From the NCBI GenBank assembly GCA_963575745.1, contig CAUYUJ010015726.1:1549531-1613530 (forward strand): a DNA stretch of 64,000 nucleotides, given 5' to 3'. The position numbers and the translations under genes are program-made. Source of the DNA: Prorocentrum cordatum. Taxonomy: Eukaryota; Sar; Dinophyceae; Prorocentrales; Prorocentraceae. Numbering within the stretch: position 1 is the stretch's first letter; the number at the start of each line of letters is the position of its first letter. The notes below the pieces were generated by a model. The model was not told the DNA's origin. It made no database searches and was given only the letters and a program-made list of their open reading frames with translations. Of the stretch, positions 1-11,731 are shown in pieces.

Positions 1-326
1 TACTTGAAGTAGGTGTGGACGGGAAGGTCCGAGGGGCCAAGAATGTTGAACTTCGTCTGCAACTCCAGAAACGTGTCCCGAAGCTTCGGGTGGAACGGGA
101 AGCCGATGGGGCAGATCTTCAGCATCTCCCGAAGAGGCCCAAAGTGGTTTCGTAGCGAGTCGGCATCGCCCTGGGCATTCCTAGAGAGGGCAGCGTAGTC
201 CGAGCCATCCCAAGCGAATCCAGGCTTCTTCAGAACAGCGAACGTAGACAAGGTCTCAACCAACGCGCTGGCATCGAAATTGCACGTGCAGGGGCGAGGG
301 GATCGGGCTGGTTTCCCTGCCGACAT
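1..326 (-). CDS. Partial ORF or exon, unknown protein, cut by window edge
   Basis: From an ATG at 326-324 the minus strand stays open for 108 codons to the window edge. The nearest upstream in-frame stop is TGA at 392-390. The composition is protein-like, with a mixed hydrophobic/charged end containing TFLELQTKFNILGPSDLP and the stretch PGFAWDGSDYAAL. No family is recognised. The first 14 residues are Pro/Arg-rich and could be intron or leader, so the true exon may begin nearer 285. The reading lacks the low-complexity look of most frames in this window, which is the main reason for calling it. It is incomplete at its 3' end. Confidence 0.45.
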   Translation of the reverse strand, partial: MSAGKPARSPRPCTCNFDASALVETLSTFAVLKKPGFAWDGSDYAALSRNAQGDADSLRNHFGPLREMLKICPIGFPFHPKLRDTFLELQTKFNILGPSDLPVHTYFK

Positions 327-589
327 ACTGAGGACAGCTCTCTCCAATAAGCCTCTGAAAGGTTTGAGCCGAGACGGATGCGGAAATAATCATATCTTCT
401 GAAACTGTATTGCTCATTTGGATGTTGGTAAACCTGCACAGATAATGCAAACAATGTAAATATCTCAAAAGGGGTTCCCCCCAGTCTTCGAGGAACAACA
501 AGTAACGGTACTTCATGTTTCCGCCCACCCCTGACGGGGTCATAGTAAAGCTTTCCAGGGCCCGCTTTTCAGTTAAGAACATCGTCGTG
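327..589. other. Unassigned sequence
   Basis: No convincing gene. Short minus-strand frames exist but run into triplet repeats. The sequence could be intron or upstream region of the ORF at 1-326. Confidence 0.3.
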
Positions 590-695
590 GTGTTGGTGGT
601 GGTGGTCGTCGTCGTCGTCGTGGTGGTCGTCGTCGACGTCGTCGTGGTGGTCGTCATCGTTCTCGTCGTCGTCGTCGCCCTCCGCGGTAATTTTT
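590..695. repeat. GTC/GTG triplet microsatellite
   Basis: About 100 bp of interrupted (GTC)n and (GTG)n. Shorter GTC tracts recur at 755-800 and 8030-8100. Confidence 0.85.
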
Positions 696-700
696 TGTTA

Positions 701-735
<35 letters not shown>

Positions 736-918
736 AATCCATTTGGAAAAAAACCGCGTCGTCGTCGTCGCCCTCCCCGTCGTCGTCGACGTCGACGTCG
801 CGTTCGTCGGGCAGTTGGAGATTTCCCCGATTTGTTTGGGGAAATCTCCAAAGCTCTGGGGAGGGGGGTGTGGAGTCGTCGTCTTACGTACCCCGCCCCC
901 CAGAACCATTCACGTGCA

Positions 919-1012
<94 letters not shown>
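696..1012. repeat. TA dinucleotide blocks
   Basis: There are two TA tracts: a short one at about 700-735 and an almost pure (TA)n run of some 95 bp at about 917-1011. Between them are GTC triplets and a perfect hairpin (815-851). Just after the long tract, 1014-1041 is an imperfect palindrome around GCATATGC. Confidence 0.9.
815..851. repeat. Perfect 14-bp inverted repeat
   Basis: TTGGAGATTTCCCC (815-828) and its exact reverse complement (838-851) flank a 9-base loop. It lies between triplet and TA microsatellites. Function unknown; it could be the ends of a tiny foldback element. Confidence 0.8.
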
Positions 1013-1016
<4 letters not shown>

Positions 1017-1319
1017 ATACGCATATGCGTACACAGACACATGTACCATCTACATATATGCAAATTTTACATAATTATATATAAATAAATGCAAGCACAT
1101 ATGAATTAACGTTGATATGTTCTATCATACGATCCAACGAAACGAAACGTAAGTAAGTTTATACATAACGCCAGTAACCATACATATAAACATACCATTC
1201 ACACCTATAATCATGGCAAACCGCAGAATTATAAAAGAAGCGTCTTGGAGCCATTGGGTGGGCGGTCCGTGTGGACAAGGAGGACAGGCGGGTGGTCTCC
1301 GGCACTGCCGAGCTCCCCC
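1013..1319. other. AT-rich spacer, no gene seen
   Basis: AT-rich sequence passing into GC-rich repeat. No coding frame is supported. Confidence 0.4.
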
Positions 1320-1520
1320 CGCCTCGGCCCCCGGAGCCGCGGCCCCAGCCCTGGCCCAGGCCCCCGGCCCCAGCCCCGGCCTTGGCCCCGGCCCGGGCAC
1401 CCGCCCCCAACCCTGGCTCCGGCCCAGCCCTGGCCCCAGGCCGGGCCCCAGCCGCGGCCCCGGCCTCGGCCCTGGCCAAAGCCCCTGGCCTGGCCCTGGA
1501 CCCGGCCCCAGCCCGCCCCC
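1320..1520. repeat. GGCCCC/AGCCC minisatellite
   Basis: GC-rich degenerate array built of 6-base GGCCYN-like words such as GGCCCC, AGCCCT and GGCCTC. It is open in several frames only because of its composition. Confidence 0.75.
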
Positions 1521-1535
1521 GATGAGAAACACGGC

Positions 1536-2085
1536 TCTCCTCCTCCTCCTCCTGCTCCTCCGCCTCCTCCTCCTCCTTCTCCTCCTCCTCCTTCTCCTCC
1601 TTTTCCTCCTCCTTCTCCTCCTCCTTCTCCTCCTCCTCCTCCTCCGCCTCCTCCTCCTCTTCCTCCTCCTGTTCCTCCTCCCCCTCCTCCTTCTCCTGCT
1701 CCTGCTCCTGCTGCTCCTGCTGCTCCTGCTGCTCCTGCTGCTCCTCCTCCTCCGCCTCCTCCTCCTCCTCCTCCTCCTCTTCCGCCTCCGCCTCCCCCTC
1801 CTCATCCTCCTCATCCTCCTCCCCCTTCCACCTCCTCCTCCCCCTCCTCCTCTCATCCGCCTCCTCCTCCTGCTCCTCCGCCTCCTCCTCCTCCTCCGCC
1901 TCCTCCTCCCCCTCCCCCTCCTCCTCCTCCTCCTCCCCTCCTCCTCCCCTCCCCCTCCTCCTTCCGCTCCTCCTCCTCCTTCTCCTCCTTCCCCTCCTCC
2001 TCCTCCTCCTCCGCCTCCTCCTCCTCCTCCTCCTCCTTCTCCTCCTCCTCCTCCAATCCTCCTCCTCCTCCTCCTGGCGCGTAGC
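1536..2085. repeat. CCT/CTC microsatellite
   Basis: About 550 bp of interrupted (CCT)n with CTT, CTG and CCG variants. Poly-Leu, poly-Pro and poly-Arg frames here are artefacts. Confidence 0.95.
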
Positions 2086-2589
2086 TCGGAGCCTGGCTCA
2101 CGATGTCCTAGCCACCTTCTCGAACTCGCCAAACCCCAGCCCTGACCCGAGGAATGACCTGATCGGCAACCTCTTGTGGGAGGCCCGAGAGGGGGCGATA
2201 AATCTACTGAGATGATTGAAGACATGAAAAGCAGCTACTGGCATGGCCATTGATATTGGGAAGGAGGGGAGAGCCCGAGGAACTCAACAGGACAAGAGGG
2301 AATTGGCCATTGCAGTACCTGGACTACAAGATTCTGAAACTTACTGCATGCAAGCGAGTGGTACATACTGTCTGGGGTGGGACAACCGAGCCAACAAAAG
2401 TGGGAGCCCTCAACATCCGTTTCGGGTTCGTGAAAACGCGAGACTGTGGGCCACCCTCCACAGAGAGTCTTTCATCAATACAGCATTGGACCATAATCTG
2501 GGAGCTTCCTTTAATTCCGACTGGACCGGGTCCCAGGGTATATCCAGGATCTTACGCCTAGCCTCAGGGTCGTACTTAATTAGCCGAGC
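2086..2589. other. Unassigned sequence next to LINE 3' end
   Basis: A plus-strand frame of 116 codons (2243-2593) is present but has no recognisable motif. The stretch abuts the 3' end of the minus-strand LINE and may hold its tail or target DNA. Confidence 0.25.
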
Positions 2590-5500
2590 TTAAAATATCT
2601 CCTTCAGCGGGTCAGGATGGAGTGAAGACATCGGGGCGAGAGCCGCTCGCCTCTGTATTTTTCTGTCGCCAGTCCTACGAGTTTCTGCCGCAGCGTTGAG
2701 GGCCACGGCACCCGCTCTCCTCCATTTAGGGCGGTCCGCGAATCCCTGGGAAGCCTCTCTCAAGACTGAAACGGGAGGCTTCGACTTCCAGAATGATGGG
2801 CTGATCTGGCCTCTCTGGAAGGCATAAAGAGGCAAGTGCTGATATGCCGCGACATCCCAGTCCATTCGACAAAAGCGCTGAGTGAGCATCTAAGTGGCGC
2901 AGCAAGATTAGTTACTACAGCACTGCGGAACCTAGGCCCGCCCCAATTGGCAAGCGCGAGGAATCCACTGAAACTTAAAGCGCAGTGTGGCACGCCCCAC
3001 ATCATTGCTAGATTGGCGCGCTCTCTTTTCTGATGTCAAGCCGGCAACAGTTGAAATTGGCTCACATATGAGAGGGTGGTGAGGGCGCGACGATCGTACG
3101 AGAGGGCGGTCACGGAGGGAGGGGCACGAGCTTCGGCCAGACGTCTGGCGCGACCCTGATACTTGAAGATAGGCGCCTGCCACGAGTGTTCTTCCACCAC
3201 TGGTCCAAGGCGCAAGCCTAGATATGTTAAAGCACCTGCAATCTGGAACTCTGCCCAGGCTGGCAGATTGTCGCGAAGCCACGACCGAATCTGATAAACC
3301 AAAGCTGGTGTACAGGGCCCCGACAGGGGTACAATAAAACACTTGGGCGGCTTCAAAATGCAAGCCCGCAACACGCTTGGAGGCATTAAAGACCTTGTGC
3401 AACCGAGCCAGGGATTGAATCGCATACACAACGGCCCCCACGTCGTCAGCACAAGCCCGAACCACCCCAGTCCCCGAATCAATCACCAGGCGTCGGGAGT
3501 GTGCCATAAACGGATGAGATGCTAGACTATAAATTACCCCTGAGGCTGGGCAACCCTGGATTATCCCCGCTAATATAGAATAAGACCTGGACCTGGGGGC
3601 CAATCATACCATAACAGCAAACATGAGAGTATATTATTTTGAAAAGATGGAGGAGGGGGGCGGGGATCTGGAGAGACTCCAAAACAAGACGGAGCCAGTC
3701 GTGAGCAATAGAGGGGAAGGCTTGGGAATAGTCAAAGGAGACAAGGAGAGGGAGACGACTCAGTGCTTCAGGATTGAATCCCACTGCTCTGGCAGCAGCA
3801 TCCAGTTTTAATATATTCAGGCCGAAGTTGCGGCCCACCACGAACCCGCGCTGGATGGGGCCCACCGCGGCCGGGGCAGCCAAGGTGAGGCCCCTGACGG
3901 CAACATTGGTGATAACCTTCGCATCGGCGCTCTTGAGGCCTAGGGGTCGAGTGTTCGAGGGCTCCCTGGAGACCAGGACGGAGTCATTCTGGGCCTCACC
4001 TTCGGCTATGAAAACTCCGCGGACATCGTTAAAATCGAACGGCATTTGATTTCCAACTAGAATCCAAAAGAGAACATCGGCCAGTATGCGGGGACCTTGA
4101 GGATGCCGAGCCACGCAGCATATGGGGGCCCGTCAGGCCCAGGTGCACTTTTGGGGAGCTTCCTCAGGAGGGATTCGATCTGGGCCTGATCGGGGGGCTT
4201 GATGTTCGTGAAATCGTGCTTGATCCCGAATCTGTCCAAATGCAGTTTTGCGGCCTGGGTCTCGATCGGCTTCTCACTACAAACCTTCCCCCAGTGATGT
4301 GCAAGCTCATCAAGACAGCGCTGGGGCTCCGTAAGAACCTCTCCGCTAGGTAAGTTGACCCCCATGGGGGCACACTTGACGACCGAAAGGGGGCCAGATT
4401 CGACTGCGCCGCTCCAGTCCCCTTAGCTTTCTCCGAAGCTTCGCTTGCACTTTCTCTGGTGATGGTTCATCCATCTGCCGACGCACTCTCCGTGATGCGT
4501 CTTGGTTGAGCCTGAAATTCAGCTCATTGGAGTAAGTCAAAAAGCCTTCGGGGTCGACAAGCTCAACTTTGCCCGTCAGCGGAAGCAATCGCAAATAGCG
4601 AGCACCTAGCGGATGTGACGTTTGAAGCTTCTCGGCTAGATTGTAGTCCTGCTTCCATGCAGCTCGTCCTATGGACTTGAGAACCAGGAACAGGGTTAGG
4701 GGATCTTTGAATTTCGTGAATACTATGAGGTCACGGGCCCGACGAGCAGCTCCACGCATAAGATTTGTGTGCAACGCCAGCTTGAGCGGAACCGATAACT
4801 CCGAGCAATCTACCTTCTCCAAAGTCCTAGCAAGGAGCTCCCTGTACTCTTCCCTCTCGAAAATCTCGGGCGGAATCGGGCGATTTTCAGGAGGAACCGA
4901 CTTCTGGCACAGGATCGAATAGCAGTGGGCGGCATGGTCCGATACCTTGGCCCCACGTAGAACCTCAGGGAGCCCCTTGACACTGCAAGTGAAAGAACTC
5001 TGGACAATGGCCCAGCCAGGCATGCTGACAAAGGCGCGGTCGATCTTCGACAACGTGTTCTGCGACGCGCAATAGTGCGTGAAATCATCCCCCTCCACCT
5101 CCACCATGGCAGAAAATACTCTAGCCCATCCCGTAATCCTTCCCCTCCTCCACTCCTGACCACGAGCGACCGCCTGACGTGTGGGCGCCCCATCCCTCGT
5201 GGAGCTGTCAGCGTTCAAAATCGTCGGAGGCTGCTCGGCTAAGTTGAAATCGCCGTGCACTATCACCAGCATCGAGTCTGGCGTCCGCTGGGCGAGCGCC
5301 GTGTCGGTTCAGATTTTCTCGATAACTATCCCTGGAGCTAGCAGTTATTCCGAAGTTGTGCACGCTGTAGTGAACGATAGACACATTCCCCTGGAAGATA
5401 AAAGACGGTTCGAGGACCCGACCCGCGATCGACCCCTCCGGCACCGCCCGCGGCGTCCCAGCAAAACCAATCACACTGAAATCTGGCAAGAAAATGACAA

Positions 5501-5713
5501 CCCCTCCAGCAGGATGACCCGAAGAAGCGGGAACGAACGAATCTCGGCTTTTATCTTCAGATTCGAATTGTAGATAAAGTCCTGAACTTCGCACGACGAA
5601 CCGCGAGACTCCCGGGTTCCTACGATGCTCCCTGGTCGAACGAGGCTGGCTAGATACTGAAGCTTGTTGGATCGTTTTTCAAGTTCAAGTGGAATAACGC
5701 CCGAGCATTCCAT
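2590..5713 (-). pseudogene. LINE endonuclease-reverse transcriptase, frameshifted
   Basis: The endonuclease begins in the 5713-5471 and 5594-5208 frames (GGVVIFLPDFSVIGFAG) and continues in the 5272-4346 frame with the signature VHGDFNL (catalytic Asp and Asn) and later SDHAAH (catalytic Asp-His pair). Reverse transcriptase follows: KSAPGPDG (4365-4057 frame), TRPLGLKS and SFDYSQAFPS, the motif-A Asp (4114-3527 frame), then GIIQGCPASG and the metal-binding ACADDVG (3603-2932 frame, Asp53/Asp54), then YLGLRLGP in the 3482-3036 frame. Catalytic residues survive, but at least four frame changes break the ORF. The region below 3036 is diverged tail. Confidence 0.8.
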
Positions 5714-5834
5714 GACACCGAGGAAAAGCGTCAGAGCCGAACGAGGAGTCGACGCAGAATCCGAAGGGGACGGGGAGGAAGAAGACGAGGAAGGACGCGA
5801 GGAAGACGTGCCTGCTCAAGCGCGGGGCACCGCG

Positions 5835-7067
5835 CTAAATACTCCACTGAACTGCCTGCTGCTGCGGGGCGACAAGCGCGGGGCTGATGGCCTGCTCGAT
5901 GTCTGCCCTTGATATCTGGAGGGTTGCGATGCTGTCTGCCGCGCGCTCGATCTGCACGGGTTTGTCAGCAAACACCTGAGTGCGAAGAACTGGCTTCCAC
6001 TGGCATGAGATCTCGCCGCGCTGCTGGTTGATATAGAACTCGCTGGTCAGGTAAAGGCCCAGCATGTGCTTCTTGATCTGCTTGAGCGCGATCTCCGTCC
6101 GAATCTGGGCCGTCGACTTGCCGGGTCCAATGTGCAGCTCCTGGGGCTGGCCGTCCACGTCTGAGACCTGGAACCTGCGCCAGTCGTTCGGGCCACGCTT
6201 GAGGCACATGAGCACCTGAGTAGCCCTCCTTGCGGCCAGTGCCGAATTGCCACCACTTTGAATGTCGAAGCGCTTCGCTGCGGGCTCTCCGACGATATCA
6301 TAAGAGGAAAAAGGAAGGTTCGCTGCTGCCATCCACTCCTCGATCGCACTACCAATCTGCTGCCTCTGCACCATAGACTTGCATCTCGCCACGATGATGG
6401 TGGGGTTGGGCTCACGGTTGAAGCCTGTGTTGATCTAGATATGCGGCTTTTCTTGGGCCATGAATCCCAGAGTTGCTTCCAGTTGTTGAATGCGTCCTTC
6501 GAGCCGCGATACGTGTGTCTCCATCTTCGCCTGGCGGTTCTCGACTGCACCCATACGACGTTCCACCTGTACACCCAAGGATGTGCATGCTGTCTGAACT
6601 GTCGGCGCCAAACTTCCGACTTGCCCCTTGATCGCGTGGATCGATTCCAAAAGTGAGCGCTGGGCATCGTCGATGTAGCAGCGAAGCTCATGTGCCTGCT
6701 GCTCGCCCTCGGGGAAGGTGTTCGGTGGCTCCTGGAACTCTCGATCGTCCTCGATGTACTCTGCTGTCTGAACTTCGCTTCCACGGGGGATATTGCAAGC
6801 AGGGGCTTCTGGGTCAGCACTAGCTCCGTTGCCACCGCCAAGAGCGCCACCACCACTATTAGCAACGCCCGTATGCGTAGCCGCCATCGTGTCGTCCTTC
6901 GCAGAACCGTTGAGTCTGCAGGACTGCCCTTCACGAGGGAAACTGTGGGTGAAATCGTGGTGAAGTGGGAAAGGGAACGGTCCCTTGGCCAAGCGAATGG
7001 CCCAGCTGGGAGACCGCGGGCGATGCCCCGAACCTGCCTGGGCCAGACACGCTACGGAGGGGTCCAA
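5835..7067 (-). pseudogene. LINE ORF1-like region with in-frame stop
   Basis: One frame runs from ATG 7067 to 5835, interrupted by a single TAG at 6437-6435. The first part (210 aa) is Gly/Ala-rich, then has a helical stretch ending in a heptad-like segment (VSRLEGRIQQLEATLG), a probable coiled coil. After the stop the frame continues as about 200 aa, including PTIIVARCKSMVQRQQIG, with alternating strand/helix character. This matches the N-terminal, probably RNA-binding, portion of dinoflagellate LINE polyproteins by position and coiled coil only. The stop may be a simple mutation. Confidence 0.6.
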
Positions 7068-7129
7068 AGCTAATCGCTGGTTCCCGGGCGTCTATAGCCC
7101 TTCGCAACGTTTAGCCTTGAGCCAACATG

Positions 7130-7975
7130 GCTACGAACCTCCTCCTCCTCCCCTCCTCCTCTCCTCCCCTCCTCCTCCTCCTCCTCCTCCTCCTCCTCCT
7201 CCCCCTCCTCCTCCTCCCCTCCCCTCCCCTCTCCTCCTCCGCCTCCTCCTCCTCCCCCTCCTCTTCCTTCTCCTCCTCTCCTCCTCCTCTTCCTCCTCCT
7301 CCTCCTCCTCCTCCTCCTCCTCCTCCTCCTCCTCCTCCTCCTCCTCCTCCTCCTCCTCCTCCTCCTCCTCCTCCTCCTCCTCCTCCCTCCTCCTCCTCCT
7401 CCCTCCTCCTCCTCCTCCTCCTCCCCCTCCTCCTCTTCCTCCTCCTCCTCCTCCTCCTGCTCCTCGTCTTCCTCCGCCTCCTCCTCCTCCTTTCCCTCCT
7501 CCTCCTCCTCCTCCTCCTCCTCCTCCTCCTCCTCCTCCTCCTCCTCCTCCTCCTCCTCCTCCTCCTCCTCCTCCTCCTCCTCCTCCTCCCAACCACCTCT
7601 TTCTCCCCCTCCTCCTCCTCCGTCTCCTCCTCCTCCTGCTCCTCCGCCTCCTCCTTCTCCTCCTCCTCCTCCTCCTCCTCCGCCTCCTCCTCCTTTTCCT
7701 CTCTTCCTCCTCCTCCTCCTCCTCCTCCTCCTCCTCCCCCTCCTCCTTCCTCCTCCTCCTCCTCCTCCGCCTCCTCCTCCTCCTCCTCCTCTCCTCCTCC
7801 TCCTCCTCCTCTCTCCTCCTCCTCCTCCTCCTCCTCCTCCTCCTCCTCCGCCTCCGCCTCCTCCTCCTCCTCCTCCTCCTCCTCCTCCTCCTCCTCCTCC
7901 TCCTCCTCCTCCTCCTCCTCCTCCTCCTCCTCCTCCTCCTCCTCCTCCTCCTCCTCCTCCTCCTCCTCCTCTCCA
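7130..7975. repeat. Long CCT/CTC microsatellite
   Basis: About 850 bp of nearly uninterrupted (CCT)n on the plus strand, with occasional CTT, CCG and CTG units. It begins about 60 bp beyond the start of the minus LINE. All long ORFs over it are homopolymeric artefacts. Confidence 0.95.
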
Positions 7976-9210
7976 TCCCTCCACCGCCCGCCTCATGTCC
8001 CGATCCTGTGGCAGGGTCATCAGCTCGTCGTTGTCTTTATCGTCGTGGTCGTCGTCGTCGTGGTCGTCGTCGTCGTCGTGGTCGTGGTCGTGGTCGTCCT
8101 TCTGGGTCGGCGGCACCGACCGTAAGGCCTTGACAAAATAGAAATGGGAATGCATACCACGATATTCACCGCCTGCCGAGGTTCCCGAAGACTGATCTCC
8201 CATGCTGTGGTCATGGATAGATCCTCGCCTGGGAGTAATCGCCAGCTGTGGGGGGGTCGGGGTGCTTGAGTTCCCACCCCTGGTTGCCTGCGCCGAAGTG
8301 CACCCTCTGCCTGGCGGGCGGCCCGACGGCGCCGTCGCCAGCGAGCCAGTCGTCCGCGGAGAGCGGGTGCCGCAGCGCGCGCGGATGCGCCGCGGAGCAG
8401 ATGCTCGGGCCAGACGAAAGGGGATGAGGGAGAACGGCTACAGTCAACCCGTATGATAAGGGTGTGCGGTAAGGATGCAAGGGCCTTGGAGGGCCATGTT
8501 CATGTTTTTCGAACGAGGCTGGCCAGCGAAAATTACCAAGGACGGGCCGAAGGGGCAAGGATGCAGTGGTAAACTTGGACAGTCGTCCATCCTTACTATG
8601 CGGGTTGACTGTAGGGGGGGACATGGCCGATCGATGTTGTCATGTTCTGTCCTTGGGCGAAAGCTCGAGACCGGAGAGGACAGGTAACGGCCCGTGCGAG
8701 CTTCCAGGGCTCACCGAGCCAGCTCGGCACAGCGACTGGGCAGGAGGTGACTTCCGCGCGGCCCCCGTGAAAAAGAGGGGGAGCGGCTCAGGGGGGGGCT
8801 GGCTCAGGGGGGGGAGCACCAACATGGAATCGGCTGTACATCGGCGATAAATAAGCGATACTCCGTGTTTCTGAATAAGCGTCGGGGGAGCGTCGCCCCC
8901 GCCGACAGCCCCACATCGACCCCCGTCGCGGGCAGCCACCGCGCGCCGAAGGCGGTCCGACCCCGGTCGCGGCGCGACGACGAGGCGAGGCTGACCCCCG
9001 TCAAGGGGGGTACCCCCCCACACTTGTTGAGAAACCCAGAGCAGGCCCCCGATTGCGAGTCCGCACGTTTCTGGGCGGGGTGGGCGATCCGGCCGGGCGA
9101 TCAAGGGGCGACGGGGGGTCGGCTCGTCCTCCACCTGAGCCTTTCCCCCCCTTGACGCTGCCCCCGAGGGGAGGTAATCTTAAGTCGGGCGTGTCCCCCA
9201 TACAGGGGGA
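7976..9210. other. Unassigned, with GTC repeat and weak coding-like segment
   Basis: 8030-8100 is a GTC/GTG microsatellite. On the minus strand, 8445-8250 reads as a protein-like stretch (including HPLSADDWLAGDGAVGPP) that could be an exon of an unknown gene, but no family or clear splice sites could be assigned. 8700-9200 is C/G-run-rich, with no supported gene. Confidence 0.25.
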
Positions 9211-9344
9211 TTTTCGACGAAGAAAAATTAAAAATACCCCACAAATGCCCCAATGAGGTCAATAAGTACATAAAAAATAGCCCCCAGACTATGTTTGGAC
9301 TATTTTCTGATTATGTTTGGGGTATTTTTTTTTCCGTCGAAAAT
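9211..9344. repeat. Foldback (MITE-like) inverted repeat
   Basis: An AT-rich 134-bp island in GC-rich DNA. The left end TTTTCGACG...AAATACCCCA and right end TGGGGTATTTTT...CGTCGAAAA are imperfect inverted complements of about 30 bp each. The interior holds GTTTGGACTATTTT-like repeats. Probably a small non-autonomous foldback element; no target duplication was identified. Confidence 0.55.
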
Positions 9345-9866
9345 GCACCTTTAGGAGGACGGGCCCGAATTAATGGTAGTCAGAAGGGGGGCCCTGCCGC
9401 AGCGGCGAGGAGGCTCGGAGGAGGGCAGGAGCGCCCAGACTCCTGGGCCCTCGGAGCTTCGACCCTCGATCCTCCGTGGGGGGGAGGAGGAGGAGGAGGA
9501 GGAGGAGGAGGAGGAGGAGGAGGAGGAGGAGGAGGAGGAGGAGGAGGAGGAGGAGGAGGCGTTGCCCTAATCGAACGGGGCGCGGCGCCCCCCCACCGCG
9601 CGCGCCGCCCCGCAGGGCGACCCCGCGCGTCCGCCGTGCCATCGGCGGCCAGGCCCTGCGGCCTCAGCCAGCGCCCTCTCGAGGCGCAGAGCCCTGCTCG
9701 GGGCGGCTGGGGCTGCCTGCGGCGCTGCGACTCCCGACGGAGGCACTCGGCGCTCGTGGCCAGGAACCCGCGTGGCACCCGTCGTCAGCGCAGGCAGCGC
9801 ACGGCGGACCGCAGATTACTACGCGTTGCAGACGCCGGGGTTCGATTATCTTCACATCACAGTGCA
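9345..9866. other. Spacer with GGA microsatellite
   Basis: 9480-9560 is (GGA)n. The rest is GC-rich with no supported gene and leads directly into the ATG of the plus-strand LINE. Confidence 0.5.
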
Positions 9867-11693
9867 ATGGCGCCGTGGACACGCGTGAAGTGCTCAACGA
9901 AGAATGGCGCAACTTTCTGATACTGCAAACAGTGTGGGAATCAATACGGCAATTACAAGTCCAAAAAGCAAAAGTCACACGACAAACCTGATAGAGCTAA
10001 GAAAGAAACTCGTGAAAGTTCAGGCAGCCACAAAAGGAAAGAAGGACCCGTTCGCAGAGTGATCAATGAGATCGGCCCCATGCACCCGCGCCTGGCCCAA
10101 GTTTCAGATGCGTGGGTCAGGCCGCCATCCGACGATGACAAGGAGAAGGCCAAATAATACAAGCAAAAGCAATGGAAACGTATTTATCAATTGGCGGAGT
10201 TGGTTATTTCTCTCAGAGCCGCTGGCAAGTCAGCGGCGATAGAGATCACAGAGGCTGCTGTTTTGAAGGCTGGCATCTTGCAGCTTTTACCTGTTGCGGA
10301 GCAGGAGAAGTCCATCAGCACGCGTGCAGATACTGTGAAGGAGAAGCTTGATAGGATTGAAAAGCAGTTGGGAGAGCTGGTCAACCAACGGGATGCTTTG
10401 CAAAAAGAGTATGCTCAAGCCAGGGAGCAGCTTGAATCCTTGGCGCAGGCTTCCAAGAGGCACTTGAATGAGGATATGGAATCGCATATGGAAGTTGACC
10501 ATCAGTCTGTGCCTGCTCGTCCGCCACCGCCTGTCCCTCCCCAAGCGGCACAGGGTGCAGGACCCAGCCCAGCCGCAGCAAGGGCAGCAGCGGCAAGGCC
10601 ACCGCCACCTCCACCTCCCCCAATATCTTCCGACAAGGGGAAGGGGGGGAAGCCTAGTGAGATGGCTCAGATAACGGCGTCACTGCAGCTCATTTTGGAC
10701 CAGCAGAAGAATCAAGCGGCGCAGATCCAGGCACAGCAATTACAGACACAGCTACAGGCAAACAAGTTACAGTTCCTCTTCGCGCAGTTTGGTGCATCAA
10801 GTGGACAGACAGTGATGCCACAGACTCAAGAGGCGCCGCAGAAAATGGCCGAGGTTTCAGTTACACCACCTGCACCAACTCCAGAAGGTCAACGTCAGCA
10901 GCAGCCGCAGACTATTCCGTCACAGTCGCAGACAGCCACCCCAGTAGGGACGGCCCCCCAGAGAGTACCACTGAGCGTACCTTCGCAGTCGCAGATGCCT
11001 CCGCCAGCGGGTGCAGCTGGTGTCTGGGCCAAGCCTGTTTCTGCTCCCTCTGGGACTGCCTCGACTGACCCCTTCGACGCGCAAGCTTGCCACGACATGC
11101 TCAAAGACGAGCAGCGGGTACGTGATCAGCGTGAACAGGATGAAGCACAGGCTGAAGCTGAACAGCGACGTATTAATGAAGAGGCTGAAGGTTTGTTTCA
11201 AGACGAGCACGGGCGCGAATTCGACATCGAGCGGGAAGCAGAGCTTGAGAGGCAGGTCAAAGTCGAGAAGCAGCCTGAGGCACATGCGAGATTTGAAGCC
11301 GAGCAGGCTTTGATCAATGAAGAAGCTGCAGCAAAGTTGGGCACGCATGTTGATGGAGGTGTGCCGCCACCACCACCACCACCACCACCGCCACCGCCTC
11401 CTCAGGGTGAGGCAGGTGCGTCCCCGCAGTCACACTGGTATTCGCCTACGTCCAGTGGTATACCTGGTACTGCCCAGCCAGGAGGGCCTCCTCCTGGCCC
11501 TGCGCGCTTCGACCGGGCCGCCGACGACGCCAAGACTGAGGTGCGCAAGGGCTCTTCGAATCGGAGTAGGTCAGATGAAAGTCGAGCTGAGCGTATCCGA
11601 CGCGGCAAGCCCGTCGACCTCGGCAACAGCGAGGAGGTGCGTAAAGAGGCGGGGTTTCGCATACTAGGCGCGGCCCCCACAGGGGGGGCTTAG
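9867..11693 (+). pseudogene. LINE ORF1: zinc ribbon, coiled coil, Pro/Gln-rich
   Basis: One frame from ATG 9867 to TAG 11691-11693, with stops at 9918-9920 (TGA) and near 10155 (TAA). The start shows a zinc-ribbon-like pattern, KCSTKNGATF then YCKQCGNQYG, typical of dinoflagellate LINE N-termini. From 10191 it is open for 500 aa: a helical segment with heptads (KLDRIEKQLGELVNQ), Pro-rich and Gln-rich stretches, a second charged helix (11090-11330), and a poly-Pro run at 11362-11402. The role is probably nucleic-acid binding and self-association. Only the isolated stops mark decay. Confidence 0.65.
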
Positions 11694-11731
11694 CGCGCGC
11701 CAAGTCCATCGAGGAGCAGCAGCGGCGCACC

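Larger units (their letters stand above)
2590..7067 (-). mobile_element. Degenerate non-LTR retrotransposon (LINE), minus strand
   Basis: Minus-strand frames in the order expected for a dinoflagellate LINE: a coiled-coil ORF1-like part (7067 down to 5835), an apurinic endonuclease (about 5713 to 4900), and a reverse transcriptase (about 4365 to 3036). Frames change several times and an in-frame TAG lies at 6437-6435, so the copy is dead. Neither poly-A nor target duplications were located, so the outer limits are approximate. It is a separate family from the plus-strand LINE at 9867, since the proteins are not alike and no RNase H domain is seen. Confidence 0.8.

Noticed and set aside
1213-2225. 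Long ORFs on both strands at 1.2-2.2 kb
   Set aside because: Encoded by GGCCCC minisatellite and CCT repeat; no non-repetitive protein sequence.
7130-7975. ORFs of 280-380 codons across the CCT tract
   Set aside because: They are poly-Pro, poly-Ser/Leu, poly-Arg, poly-Glu or poly-Gly frames of one microsatellite, open on both strands in several frames.
8250-8445. Minus-strand exon with HPLSADDWLAGDG
   Set aside because: Protein-like but without homology, start, stop or splice support; mentioned only inside the spacer entry.
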